Assembly: GCF_004345565.1 (NCBI RefSeq)
Contig: NZ_SLWA01000011.1
Span: forward strand, 109,111 to 173,110
DNA from: Flavobacterium circumlabens
GTDB taxonomy: Bacteria > Bacteroidota > Bacteroidia > Flavobacteriales > Flavobacteriaceae
Length of the DNA stretch: 64,000 nt
Direction: 5' to 3'
Shown: positions 50,007 to 59,032 of the stretch, piece by piece
Layout of the letters: the number at the start of each line of letters is the position of its first letter
Numbering within the stretch: the stretch's first letter is position 1
Notes under the pieces: generated by a model
The model's database searches: none
What the model was told of the DNA's origin: nothing
The model's input: the letters and a program-made list of their open reading frames with translations, nothing else
Position numbers and translations under genes: made by a program

Positions 50007-51635
50007 TTATACCTGAATGACACCCAGATTAAATTGTTTTTGAATAGGAGCGTGGTTGGCTGCTTCTATACCCATAGAAATCCAGGTTCTGGTGTCTAAC
50101 GGATCAATAATAGCATCTGTCCACAATCTTGAAGCTGCATAATAAGGCGAGGTCTGCTCGTCGTAACGGGCTTTTATTTTTGCAAATAATTCTGCTTCTT
50201 TGGCTTCATCTACAATTTCTCCTTTCGCTTTAAGTGAAGAAGCCTCAATTTGAGCCAGTACTTTTGCGGCCTGAGTTCCTCCCATAACAGCAAGTTCTGC
50301 GCTTGGCCAGGCAAAAATCAATCTTGGGTCATAGGCTTTTCCGCACATTGCATAATTTCCGGCTCCGTAAGAGTTACCAACAATTACGGTAAATTTAGGT
50401 ACTACCGAGTTACTTACCGCATTTACCATTTTAGCACCATCTTTAATGATTCCGCCATGTTCGGATTTTGATCCTACCATAAAACCGGTCACATCCTGTA
50501 AAAAAACCAATGGAATTTTCTTCTGGTTGCAATTGGCAATAAAGCGGGTTGCTTTATCGGCGCTGTCTGAATAAATAACACCGCCAAATTGCATTTCGCC
50601 TTTTTTGGTTTTTACTACTTTTCTTTGGTTGGCTACAATACCTACAGCCCAGCCGTCAATTCTGGCATAACCGGTAATGAGTGATTGTCCGTATCCCTCT
50701 TTGTAGGCTTCAAATTCAGAATTGTCAACCAGACGATTGATGATTTCCATCATGTCGTATTGCTCGTTTCTGGCTTTTGGTAAAATCCCGTAAATAGCTG
50801 TCGGGTCTAAGGCAGGTTTTTCGGCTTTAATTCTGCTATAGCCGGCTTTATCAAAATCACCAATTTTGTCTACAATGTTTTTTATTTTATCTAAAGCGTC
50901 TGCATCATCTTTTGCTTTATAATCGGTTACGCCCGAAATTTCGCAATGCGTTGTTGCGCCGCCTAAAGTTTCATTATCAATCGTTTCTCCAATGGCTGCT
51001 TTTACCAAATAGCTTCCGGCAAGAAAAATACTTCCGGTTTTATCAACGATTAAAGCTTCATCACTCATAATGGGCAAATAGGCTCCACCGGCAACACAAC
51101 TGCCCATTACAGCGGCTATTTGCGTGATTCCCATGCTGCTCATTTGAGCATTATTTCTAAAAATACGGCCGAAATGTTCTTTGTCCGGAAAAATTTCATC
51201 CTGAAGCGGCAGGTAAACTCCTGCGCTGTCTACCAAATATATAATTGGCAATCTGTTTTCCATTGCAATTTCCTGGGCACGCAGGTTTTTCTTTCCTGTG
51301 ATTGGAAACCATGCTCCGGCCTTTACAGTGGCATCATTGGCGACAACAATACATTGTTTTCCTTTTATGTATCCTATTTTGATTACAACACCTCCGGAAG
51401 GACAGCCACCGTGTTCGGCATACATTCCATCTCCGACAAATCCTCCGATTTCGATACTTTTGGAGTTATCGTCCAATAAGTAATCGATGCGTTCGCGGGC
51501 AGTCATTTTGCCTTCTGCGTGAAGTTTTGCAATTCGTTTTTCGCCTCCGCCTAATTTGACTTTGGCAAATCTTTGTTTTAAATCAGAAAGTAATAGTTTA
51601 TTGTGATCTTCGTTTTTATTGAAGTTTAAATCCAT
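50007..51635 (-). CDS. acyl-CoA carboxylase beta subunit (carboxyltransferase)
   Basis: 542 aa. Crotonase-fold carboxyltransferase with two domains. The N half has IYLVDSAGVYLPLQDEIFPDKEHFG and the Gly-rich oxyanion holes (MGSCVAGGAYLPIMSDEALIV). The C half has QDVTGFMVGSKSEHGGIIKDGAK and GNSYGAGNYAMCGKAYDPRLIFAWPSAELAVMGG. It moves carboxyl from biotin to an acyl-CoA. The sequence resembles methylcrotonyl- and propionyl-CoA carboxylases, but the substrate cannot be fixed. No biotin carboxylase gene is adjacent, which is unusual because the alpha subunit is often next to it. Confidence 0.9.
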   Translation of the reverse strand: MDLNFNKNEDHNKLLLSDLKQRFAKVKLGGGEKRIAKLHAEGKMTARERIDYLLDDNSKSIEIGGFVGDGMYAEHGGCPSGGVVIKIGYIKGKQCIVVANDATVKAGAWFPITGKKNLRAQEIAMENRLPIIYLVDSAGVYLPLQDEIFPDKEHFGRIFRNNAQMSSMGITQIAAVMGSCVAGGAYLPIMSDEALIVDKTGSIFLAGSYLVKAAIGETIDNETLGGATTHCEISGVTDYKAKDDADALDKIKNIVDKIGDFDKAGYSRIKAEKPALDPTAIYGILPKARNEQYDMMEIINRLVDNSEFEAYKEGYGQSLITGYARIDGWAVGIVANQRKVVKTKKGEMQFGGVIYSDSADKATRFIANCNQKKIPLVFLQDVTGFMVGSKSEHGGIIKDGAKMVNAVSNSVVPKFTVIVGNSYGAGNYAMCGKAYDPRLIFAWPSAELAVMGGTQAAKVLAQIEASSLKAKGEIVDEAKEAELFAKIKARYDEQTSPYYAASRLWTDAIIDPLDTRTWISMGIEAANHAPIQKQFNLGVIQV

Positions 51636-51747
51636 AAGTTATTGATGTTTTTACAAAATAGTGTGTGCTAATTTACAAAATCAATTGAAATAAATATAAT
51701 AAACTGAATTGTTTGCAATTGAAATTTTGACCGTTTTGACAATTTAG

Positions 51748-51777
51748 AGCAAAAAAAAACAGAAGCGAACTCCTGTT
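51748..51777 (-). terminator. terminator of lpxD
   Basis: On the minus strand AAAACAG and CTGTTTT pair, followed by a T-run of nine, about 25 bp after the lpxD stop codon. Confidence 0.7.
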
Positions 51778-51801
51778 TTGTATGTTTTTCTATTTTTTAA
51801 A

Positions 51802-52800
51802 TTATTTTTTAGAATCGCAAACCATTCTTTTTAGGATTGCCCATTGTTTTAAGGCATCACGAGCTTCTACAGCAGGATATCCCAGCATGGTTTTTCCGGC
51901 AGGAATATCTCCGACAACTCCTGATCCGGCACCAACAATGGCTCCGTCACCTATAGTCGTATGATCTTTGATAGAGGCGCTTCCACCAATTATTACTCCA
52001 TTTCCAAGAGTTACAGAACCAGCCAAACCACTGTTTCCGGCCATGATACAAAATTTACCTAATTTACTGTTATGCCCGATCTGAACTAAATTATCAATTT
52101 TACAGCCATCTCCTAGAATTGTAGAACTGAATTTTCCACGGTCAACACAAGTATTTGCTCCAATTTCAACACCGTTTCCTATAATTACATTTCCGATTTG
52201 TGGAATTTTTACCAGACCTTTTTCGCTGCAGGGACGGAATCCGAAACCATCTGCACCGATTGTTGCATTGGGATGAATAATACAGTCGTTACCAATATGA
52301 CAACGCTCACGAATTACTGCTCCAGACCAAATCACTGTGTTTTTGCCAATAGTACATTCGTCTAAAATAGTAACGTTTGGATAGATGGTAACATTTGCTG
52401 CAATTTCTACTTTTGGGCCGATATAACAGCCAGCACCAATTTTACTTCCTTCACCAATAATAGCGGTTTCGTCTATCACTGCTGTTTTGTGAATGTCATT
52501 ATGAAATAACGGGGTAGGTGGTGCAAAAAGAGCAAGAATCTGAGACATGGCCAAGTCCGCATTTTTTACTTTAATAAAAGCACGATTATCTCCCGGTTCA
52601 ATTGAAATGTCTTCGTTAACAACTGCTATCGGAGCTTTTGAAGCTTCCCATAATTTTTCATATTTTTTATTTCCTATGAAAGAAATTTCAGAAGTTGTTG
52701 CTTTTTCCAACTGCTCTGTTGCTGTTACACTTTGAGAAGTAGTGCCGTAAATTACACCTTGTATGACTTCGTTAATCTCTTGAATTGAATAGGATTTCAT
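51802..52800 (-). CDS. lpxD: UDP-3-O-(3-hydroxyacyl)glucosamine N-acyltransferase LpxD
   Basis: 332 aa, near the usual 340. It adds the second acyl chain to UDP-3-O-acylglucosamine in lipid A synthesis. The N-terminal LpxD_N domain (about residues 1-95) precedes a left-handed beta-helix of hexapeptides (AVIDETAIIGEGSKIGAGCYIG onwards) with HPNATIGADGFGF and the catalytic His in QIGHNSKLGKFC. GNSGLAGSVTLGNGVIIGG and the final ALKQWAILKRM complete the pattern. Other lipid A genes are not adjacent, so this may be the second LpxD copy often found in Bacteroidota. The ATG is the first codon of the frame. Confidence 0.93.
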   Translation of the reverse strand: MKSYSIQEINEVIQGVIYGTTSQSVTATEQLEKATTSEISFIGNKKYEKLWEASKAPIAVVNEDISIEPGDNRAFIKVKNADLAMSQILALFAPPTPLFHNDIHKTAVIDETAIIGEGSKIGAGCYIGPKVEIAANVTIYPNVTILDECTIGKNTVIWSGAVIRERCHIGNDCIIHPNATIGADGFGFRPCSEKGLVKIPQIGNVIIGNGVEIGANTCVDRGKFSSTILGDGCKIDNLVQIGHNSKLGKFCIMAGNSGLAGSVTLGNGVIIGGSASIKDHTTIGDGAIVGAGSGVVGDIPAGKTMLGYPAVEARDALKQWAILKRMVCDSKK

Positions 52801-53463
52801 AGAATTAATTAATTGATTATGGGGTTATTTTTTGCCAAATAAAATAAATTTGATTCGAATTACCTAATCTTATTTTGAAGTTTTTTACGCTACTCTTTAA
52901 ATAATAGTTTAAATATTACAAATTTAACATAAAACTTACTAAATTCCTGAGCAATGTATAATTTTTAAAGGCTGTAAGAGTTTTTGAATCTGTAATAAAT
53001 TTGATATTTAAACTTAAAAAGAACTGTAATAATAATGTGTAGATAATACCTTATTCGTTGATTATCATATATGTATCTTAAAAGTTTTTCAGCTGTTTGG
53101 TAATCTCAGGAGGTCTGCTTGTTCACTTTCTATATAAAAGAGGCAGGACAGGATAAGAAAAGTAAGCTGCAGATTTTTGATTCTAAAATGAATTAGATTC
53201 TGTTTTTTTCTAATTCATTCAAAATAAGGATCAAACAAAAATATACCGACTAAATGTTTTTTTCTAACAATAGTAAAATTATTTTAAAAATAGTAGTATT
53301 AATACGATGAATTTACAAAGGAAGCTATTTTTATTTTGTATCGTTATCAGCAAGATTAGTATTTAAAGTTCTTCTTAATTAGTAATTGATTTTAAAATCA
53401 GGATAAAGCAAAAAAAGCGATTCACTTTGTAAACGAATCGCTTTTCAGAATACTTAATTATAA
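52801..53463. other. gene-poor AT-rich interval
   Basis: About 660 bp without a credible gene. It holds an imperfect inverted repeat (GAATTAGATT at about 53192 and TCTAATTC at about 53211) and a 19-codon frame at 53308 (MNLQRKLFLFC and on) that looks like the start of a signal peptide. The rest is poly-A/T tracts. No riboswitch or RNA gene is recognisable. The terminator of msrB lies at its right end. Confidence 0.6.
53411..53445 (-). terminator. terminator of msrB
   Basis: AAAAGCGATTC pairs with GAATCGCTTTT across 11 nt, with an A-run on the left that gives a T-run on the minus strand. Confidence 0.8.
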
Positions 53464-53910
53464 TTACTCTTTTATTTTAGAAAGAGAAATAGCATTAATA
53501 CAATAACGTAATCCGCTTGGCTCAGGGCCATCAGGAAAAACGTGTCCTAAATGTGCATCACAGCTATTGCAGATTACTTCAACACGAATCATTCCGTATG
53601 ATTTGTCTGCATGATATCCAATTGCATTTTCTTTGATTGGCTGCGTGAATGAGGGCCATCCTGTTCCGGACTCAAATTTTTCGCTGGCATCAAAAAGTAA
53701 AGTGCCGCAACATTTACATTCGTAAATTCCGGGATCAAATAAGCTGCATAATTCAGAGCTGAAAGATCTTTCAGTTCCTTTTAAACGGGTTACCTGATAT
53801 TCTTCAGCGGTTAAAAGCTGCTTCCATTCTTCTTCCGTTTTTTCCACTCTTTTTTCAGGAGCCGGATTTCCTTTATTCGTAAAACGAATTACATCTGCCC
53901 ATTTTATCAT
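53464..53910 (-). CDS. msrB: peptide-methionine (R)-S-oxide reductase
   Basis: 148 aa from the ATG at 53910; an upstream TTG (53937) lies in repeat-like sequence and is rejected. It reduces methionine-R-sulfoxide. Zinc cysteines are in CKCCGTLLF and CNSCDAHLGH, the signature GTGWPSF is present, and the catalytic Cys is in LRYCINAISL (RxxxxN motif follows). The SRXA/MsrA partner is not nearby. It is 103 bp downstream of prfB on the same strand and separated from it by a repeat block, so it is probably transcribed apart. Confidence 0.93.
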   Translation of the reverse strand: MIKWADVIRFTNKGNPAPEKRVEKTEEEWKQLLTAEEYQVTRLKGTERSFSSELCSLFDPGIYECKCCGTLLFDASEKFESGTGWPSFTQPIKENAIGYHADKSYGMIRVEVICNSCDAHLGHVFPDGPEPSGLRYCINAISLSKIKE

Positions 53911-53924
53911 AACTTTATTTTTAG

Positions 53925-54010
53925 TTTCAAGTTTCAAGTTTGAGGTTTCAGGTCTCAGTTTACGCTTACGGTACTGCGACTGATCCCGATAGCTATCGGG
54001 AGCGACTGCA
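53925..54010. repeat. TTTCAAG/TTTCAGG words and an 18-bp perfect palindrome
   Basis: TTTCAAGTTTCAAGTTTGAGG words lead into TCCCGATAGCTATCGGGA (53984-54001), a perfect 18-bp palindrome flanked by GCGACTG direct repeats. It resembles REP-like intergenic elements and lies between the end of prfB and the start of msrB. Confidence 0.65.
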
Positions 54011-54013
54011 CAC

Positions 54014-55112
54014 TTATTCCTCTTCTCTCTGTCCCATCATCATTAGAAATGCTTTCAGGAAAGGATCGATATTTCCGTTCATTACACCATCAACATCGCT
54101 GGTTTCATAGCCTGTACGAACATCTTTTACCAGTTTATAAGGCTGCATAACGTAATTTCGTATTTGCGAGCCCCATTCGATTTTCATTTTTCCGGCCTCA
54201 ATATCAGCACGTTGAGCCTGTTGCTTTTTTAGCTCAATTTCATATAACTGGGAACGTAACATTTGCATGGCACGTTGTCTGTTATCCTGCTGTGAACGGG
54301 TTTCAGAACATTGAATCTGAATTCCGGTTGGTTTATGAACCAATTGTACTTTGGTTTCAACCTTATTTACATTTTGTCCTCCGGCACCACTGGAACGGGA
54401 AGTTGTAATTTCGATATCAGCCGGATTGATGTCAATTTCGATACTGTCGTCAACAAGCGGATATACATAAACAGATGCAAATGAGGTATGGCGTTTGGCG
54501 TTACTGTCAAAAGGTGAGATTCTGACCAGACGGTGAACACCATTTTCTCCTTTTAGGTATCCAAAAGAATAATCGCCTTCAAACTCCAAAGTAACGGTTT
54601 TGATACCTGCTACCTCTCCAGCCTGGAAGTTAAGTTCTTTTATTTTGAATCCGTAGCTTTCTCCCCACATCATGTACATACGCATTAGCATTCCGGCCCA
54701 GTCGCAACTTTCGGTTCCGCCTGCACCAGCTGTAATCTGAACCACAGCACTCAGACTATCGCCTTCATCAGAAAGCATATTTTTGAATTCTATGTTTTCG
54801 ATATGCGTTTGTGTATTACTGTAATGCTCGTCTAATTCTTCAGCAGAAAGTTCCCCTTCTTTATAAAAATCATACGCCAGCTGTAATTCATCTGTCAGCT
54901 CGATGGCTTTATTGTAATCTTCGATCCATTTTTTCTTGTTTCGAAGGTTCTTTACAATAATTTCAGCTTCTTTGGCATTGTTCCAAAAGTCAGGAGCGAA
55001 GGTTTTTTCTTCTTCGTTGGCAATTTCGATTAGTTTGGCATCAACGTCAAAGATACCTCCTCAACGCACCAAGGCGCTCCACAATACCTTTTATTTGTTC
55101 GGTAGTTGTCAT
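54014..55112 (-). CDS. prfB: peptide chain release factor 2 with programmed +1 frameshift
   Basis: The gene is read in two frames. Frame 0 starts at the ATG at 55112 (MTTTEQIKGIVERLGALRRYL, 21 codons) and meets an in-frame TGA at 55049-55047, in CTT TGA C. A Shine-Dalgarno-like AGGAGG (55061-55056) sits 3 nt before the CTT, as in E. coli prfB. Shifting +1 at CTT reads on as DVDAKLIEIANEE to the stop at 54014, giving 365 aa, the usual RF2 length. The RF2 tripeptide SPF (RISPFDSNAK) and GGQ (SGAGGQNVNK) are present. RF2 reads UAA and UGA; low RF2 favours the shift, so the gene regulates itself. It is not a pseudogene. Confidence 0.96.
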
Positions 55113-55223
55113 AAATTAATACTAGTTTTATATGTTTTTTATAAATATTACGTTAATTTGGTTCTGGGATATTCACACGTTAAAGTTTATTAAAACTTAT
55201 CTCGAATAACTATCAGTAATACG

Positions 55224-55231
55224 TAATTTTG
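55224..55231 (+). promoter_or_regulatory. -7 box TAATTTTG of ltaE
   Basis: Matches TAnnTTTG 32 bp upstream of the ATG at 55263. A candidate prfB -7 box (TATTTTTG on the minus strand, 55244-55237) lies almost opposite it. Confidence 0.5.
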
Positions 55232-55262
55232 TTGTACAAAAATAAGACATAGTTTTTAGAAT

Positions 55263-56282
55263 ATGGAAATAAATTTAATTAGCGATACCATTACCAAACC
55301 TACACTCGAAATGTTGCAGTATATGTTTAACGCCCAGGTTGGCGATGACGTATATAAACAAGACCCTACAGTCATTGAACTTGAAAACAGAGTAGCAGAA
55401 TTTTTTGGAATGGAAGCCGGACTTTTTTTTCCGTCTGGAACTATGGCCAATCAAACAGCAATCAAATTACACACGCAGCCCGGAGAGCAATTAATTGCAG
55501 ACAAATACGCACATATTTATAATTATGAAGGTGGCGGAGTGTCTTTTAACAGCGGTGTTTCCTGTTGTCTGATCGATGGACACCGTGGAATGATAAATGC
55601 GGCCCAGGTGGCTGCGGCTATCAATGATCCGGAATCTTATCATAGTCCGCTGACCAGTTTGGTTTGTGTGGAAAATACCACTAATAAAGGCGGTGGTGCC
55701 TGTTATGAATTAGAAGATTTAAGAGAAATAAAAAAAGTCTGTGATGCCAATAATTTGAAATTTCATCTTGATGGCGCGAGAATCTGGAATGCATTAGTGG
55801 CTAAAAGACAAAATCCGAAAGAATTTGGCGCTATTTTCGATACGATTTCGGTTTGTTTGTCTAAAGGATTAGGGGCTCCGATTGGTTCTGTTTTATTAGG
55901 AACCAAAGCAGATATTCATAGGGCGTTGAGAATCAGAAAAATACTTGGTGGAGGAATGCGTCAGATAGGTTATATGGCTGCGGGAGGCTTGTATGCCCTG
56001 GCACATAATATCGAAAGACTGGCAGAGGACCATAGAAGAGCAAAAGAAATCGCAGCAATTCTAAGCACAAAACCGTGGGTATCGGCTGTACAACCTGTTG
56101 AAACGAATATTTTGATTTTTTCGCTCGCGGAAGGTTACAGCGACCAGCTTTTAATAGAAAAATTAAAACAGAAAAATATTTCCATAAGTTCAATGGGTCA
56201 TAATAAACTCCGAATTGTAACTCATTTAGATTACAGGGAGGTTATGCATACGTATGTGCTTGAGACACTTTCGAAAATTTAA
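55263..56282 (+). CDS. ltaE: low-specificity L-threonine aldolase
   Basis: 339 aa PLP enzyme of the aspartate aminotransferase fold. It splits threonine or allo-threonine into glycine and acetaldehyde. The start MEINLISDTITKPTLEML, GDDVYKQDPTV, FFPSGTMANQ and HLDGARIWNA are family motifs, and the PLP lysine is Lys201 (VCLSKGLGAPIGS). C-terminal GGGMRQIGYMAAGGLYAL matches as well. Length agrees with GlyA-independent threonine aldolases. It is divergent from prfB and followed by a repeat block and terminator. Confidence 0.93.
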   Translation: MEINLISDTITKPTLEMLQYMFNAQVGDDVYKQDPTVIELENRVAEFFGMEAGLFFPSGTMANQTAIKLHTQPGEQLIADKYAHIYNYEGGGVSFNSGVSCCLIDGHRGMINAAQVAAAINDPESYHSPLTSLVCVENTTNKGGGACYELEDLREIKKVCDANNLKFHLDGARIWNALVAKRQNPKEFGAIFDTISVCLSKGLGAPIGSVLLGTKADIHRALRIRKILGGGMRQIGYMAAGGLYALAHNIERLAEDHRRAKEIAAILSTKPWVSAVQPVETNILIFSLAEGYSDQLLIEKLKQKNISISSMGHNKLRIVTHLDYREVMHTYVLETLSKI

Positions 56283-56432
56283 AAAAAAAGGTACAAAGAA
56301 GCAAAGGTTCAGAGGTACAAAGGGTTAAAAAAAAAAGACGCACAAAGTGCGTCTTTTTTTTGTTTAGAAAGTTCAAAGTTTACAAAATCAAGACCTTTGC
56401 GCCTTTGTCCCTCTGAACCTTTGTCTCTTTTT
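56283..56432. repeat. CAAAGGT-type repeat with embedded terminator
   Basis: AAGGTACAAAGAAGCAAAGGTTCAGAGGTACAAAG (in two pieces) is answered on the far side of a hairpin by CTTTGCGCCTTTGTCCCTCTGAACCTTTG. It belongs to the family at 1916 and 6790. Confidence 0.65.
56331..56361. terminator. bidirectional terminator between ltaE and the YbaB gene
   Basis: AAAGACGCAC pairs with GTGCGTCTTT across AAA, with A- and T-runs at either side. It is nested in the CAAAGGT repeat. Confidence 0.85.
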
Positions 56433-56438
56433 TAAACC

Positions 56439-56759
56439 TTATTTAAAAAGATCATCCATTCCCGGAATCATTGGCATATCCATTTTTGCAACGGCATCAA
56501 GTTCTTTTTCATTTACACTTGTTGCTTTTTCAATCGCTTTATTTAACGTTACAATTAAGTAATCTTCCAGTTGTTCTTTGTCCTCCAGTAAAGAGTCATC
56601 AATTGAGATGGCTGTCACTTTTCTATTAGCGGTTAAGGTTACCTTCAATAATCCATCAGCACTTTGTTCATCGATTAGGACGGTATCAAGGCGCTTTTTT
56701 GTATCTTCAATTTTTTGTTGGGTTTCTTTAAGTTTGCCCATCATTCCCATTAAATCCAT
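56439..56759 (-). CDS. YbaB/EbfC nucleoid-associated protein
   Basis: 106 aa. The family is small (about 100-110 aa), with a long N-terminal helix (MGKLKETQQKIEDTKKRLD) that forms a tweezer-like dimer, then the central strands (LLKVTLTANRKVTAISID). It binds DNA in a sequence-preferring way and affects nucleoid organisation. Here dnaX and recR, common neighbours of ybaB, are absent. C-terminal MPMIPGMDDLFK is the flexible Met-Pro-Gly tail seen in relatives. Confidence 0.9.
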   Translation of the reverse strand: MDLMGMMGKLKETQQKIEDTKKRLDTVLIDEQSADGLLKVTLTANRKVTAISIDDSLLEDKEQLEDYLIVTLNKAIEKATSVNEKELDAVAKMDMPMIPGMDDLFK

Positions 56760-56861
56760 TTTTGTTGATTTTAAATTATTTCATACAAAATTAGTATATT
56801 GCTGTATGAAATCAATATAATATTTTATGAAAATATTAATTCTGTTCTATTGTGTTTATAG

Positions 56862-56869
56862 TACTTTTG
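56862..56869 (+). promoter_or_regulatory. -7 box TACTTTTG of the S9 peptidase gene
   Basis: Matches TAnnTTTG 32 bp before the ATG at 56902, with no -33 element at a usual distance. Confidence 0.45.
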
Positions 56870-56901
56870 CTCCTTCTTATATAAAAACTAATGCTTAATT
56901 C

Positions 56902-58962
56902 ATGCCAAACGATATAATTGCTCCAAAAGCCAATCAAATTCCTAAAAAATTAAAGAAACATAAAGAAACCCGAATCGATAATTATTTTTGGCTCAATGAT
57001 CGTGAGAATCCTGAGGTTATTGATTATCTAAACAAGGAAAATGTTTATTACGAAAGTATGACAGCACATACAAAGGATTTTCAGAATGCTTTGTATGACG
57101 AAATGAAAGCAAGAATTAAAGAGGATGATGCTTCTGTTCCTTATTTTTATAATGGCTACTATTATATAACACGTTTTGAAACCGGACAGGATTATCCGAT
57201 TTTTTCAAGAAAAAAAGGCAGCCTTTCTGCTGCGGAAGAAATTTTATTCAATTGTAATGAATTAGCGAAAGGTCATGCTTACTTTAAACTGGGAGGTTTA
57301 AGCATCAGTCCGGATAATAAATTCGCAAGTTTCGGTGTTGATATTGTGGGAAGAAGAATTTACACGATTCAGTTTAAGAATTTGGAAACCGGGAAGATCC
57401 TTGAAGATAAAATCGAAAATGCTACAGGAGGATCTGTATGGGCCAATGATAATCATACTATTTTTTACACCAAACAGGACGAAGTTACTTTAAGAGCTGA
57501 TAAGGTTTTCAGACACAAATTAAATACCGACTCAAAAGAAGATGTATTGGTTTTTAATGAAACCGATGATACTTTTAATGTTTCCGTCAGCAAAGAAAAA
57601 TCAAGAAAATATATTGTAATAGGTTCAGGAAGTACATTAACGACGGAATACAGAATTCTGAACTCCGATAATCCGGATGGAGAGTTTGAAGTGTTTCAGC
57701 CTCGTGTACGTGGCTTAGAGTACAGTATTTCGCATTATGAAGACTCCTTTTACATTTTAACCAATAAAGATAAGGCGACGAACTTTAAGTTGATGAAAAC
57801 GCCTGAAAACAAAACCGGAAAGAAATACTGGACAGATCTTATTCCGCATCGCGAAGATGTTTTGCTGGAAGATATCGAAATTTTCAGGAATTATTTAGTG
57901 GTTGAAGAGCGTTCAAACGGATTAAATCATATTCGTATTATGCCCTGGAATGATGAACCGGATTATTATTTGCCATTTGGAAGCGAAACTTATAATGCGT
58001 ACACCACAACAAATATAGATTTTGATACAGATATTTTGCGTTACAGCTATCAATCGCTTGCAACGCCTTCTTCTGTTATTGATTTTAATATGAAAACTAA
58101 AACCAAAGAAATCTTAAAAGAACAAGAGGTTTTAGGAGGAAAGTTTGATAAAGAAAATTACGTTGAAGAGCGTATTTGGGCTACTGCCAGAGACGGGGTA
58201 AAAGTTCCGATCTCTATGATTTACAGAAAAGGCCTTGAGAAAAACGGAAAAAACCCATTTTTGCTTTATGCTTATGGTTCTTACGGAATGACAATGGATA
58301 CTTATTTTTCGTCAACCAGACTTTCTTTGTTAGATCGTGGATTTGTTTTCGCAATTGCCCATATCAGGGGAGGAGAGGACTTAGGAAGACAATGGTATGA
58401 AGACGGAAAACTGTTAAAAAAGAAAAATACCTTTACAGATTTCATCGATTGCTCTAAATTTGTAATTAACGAAAAGTTTACCTCTTCTAAACATTTGTAT
58501 GCAGAAGGAGGGTCAGCAGGAGGATTATTGATGGGAGTTATCATCAATGAAGCCCCGGAATTGTACAACGGAGTTATTGCCCAGGTGCCTTTTGTTGATG
58601 TCGTTACGACAATGCTTGACGACAGTATACCCTTAACAACAGGAGAATATGATGAATGGGGTAACCCAAACAATAAAAAATATTATGATTATATGTTATC
58701 CTATTCGCCCTATGACAATGTACAGCCACAACATTATCCAAATATGTACGTTTCTACAGGATTGCACGATTCACAAGTGCAATATTGGGAACCGGCCAAG
58801 TGGGTAGCCAAATTGAGAGAACTGAAAACAAATGATAATTTTTTGTTTTTAGATACCAATATGGACGCCGGACATGGTGGTGCTTCAGGAAGATTTGAAG
58901 CACTGAAAGACTTAGCAAAAGAATTTAGTTTTTTATTAGATTTAGAAAAAATTAAAAGCTAA
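56902..58962 (+). CDS. S9 family oligopeptidase (oligopeptidase B-like)
   Basis: 686 aa. An N-terminal seven-bladed beta-propeller (about 60-400) caps a C-terminal alpha/beta-hydrolase domain. The catalytic Ser lies in GGSAGG (YAEGGSAGGLLMG), the Asp probably in the STGLHDSQVQYWEP region, and the His in DAGHGG. AHIRGGEDLGRQWYEDGK is the oligopeptidase B signature. There is no signal peptide, so it acts in the cytoplasm, cutting short basic-site or Pro-containing peptides. Its basic-residue specificity, as in E. coli PtrB, is a family inference. Confidence 0.92.
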   Translation: MPNDIIAPKANQIPKKLKKHKETRIDNYFWLNDRENPEVIDYLNKENVYYESMTAHTKDFQNALYDEMKARIKEDDASVPYFYNGYYYITRFETGQDYPIFSRKKGSLSAAEEILFNCNELAKGHAYFKLGGLSISPDNKFASFGVDIVGRRIYTIQFKNLETGKILEDKIENATGGSVWANDNHTIFYTKQDEVTLRADKVFRHKLNTDSKEDVLVFNETDDTFNVSVSKEKSRKYIVIGSGSTLTTEYRILNSDNPDGEFEVFQPRVRGLEYSISHYEDSFYILTNKDKATNFKLMKTPENKTGKKYWTDLIPHREDVLLEDIEIFRNYLVVEERSNGLNHIRIMPWNDEPDYYLPFGSETYNAYTTTNIDFDTDILRYSYQSLATPSSVIDFNMKTKTKEILKEQEVLGGKFDKENYVEERIWATARDGVKVPISMIYRKGLEKNGKNPFLLYAYGSYGMTMDTYFSSTRLSLLDRGFVFAIAHIRGGEDLGRQWYEDGKLLKKKNTFTDFIDCSKFVINEKFTSSKHLYAEGGSAGGLLMGVIINEAPELYNGVIAQVPFVDVVTTMLDDSIPLTTGEYDEWGNPNNKKYYDYMLSYSPYDNVQPQHYPNMYVSTGLHDSQVQYWEPAKWVAKLRELKTNDNFLFLDTNMDAGHGGASGRFEALKDLAKEFSFLLDLEKIKS

Positions 58963-58977
58963 TTAGAAAATTTTTGT

Positions 58978-58985
58978 TAAATTTG
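58978..58985 (+). promoter_or_regulatory. -7 box TAAATTTG of the CBS-like enzyme gene
   Basis: Matches TAnnTTTG, 24 bp before the ATG at 59009 and 48 bp before the ATG at 59033. Confidence 0.5.
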
Positions 58986-59032
58986 CAACCTATCGAGGTT
59001 ATTTAAAAATGCCTTTGATTAACTATTTTTTT

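Noticed and set aside
54014..55112. prfB as a broken gene
   Set aside because: The in-frame TGA is in the exact context of the known RF2 frameshift site (AGGAGG, 3 nt, CTT TGA C), and the shifted product has the full RF2 length and motifs.
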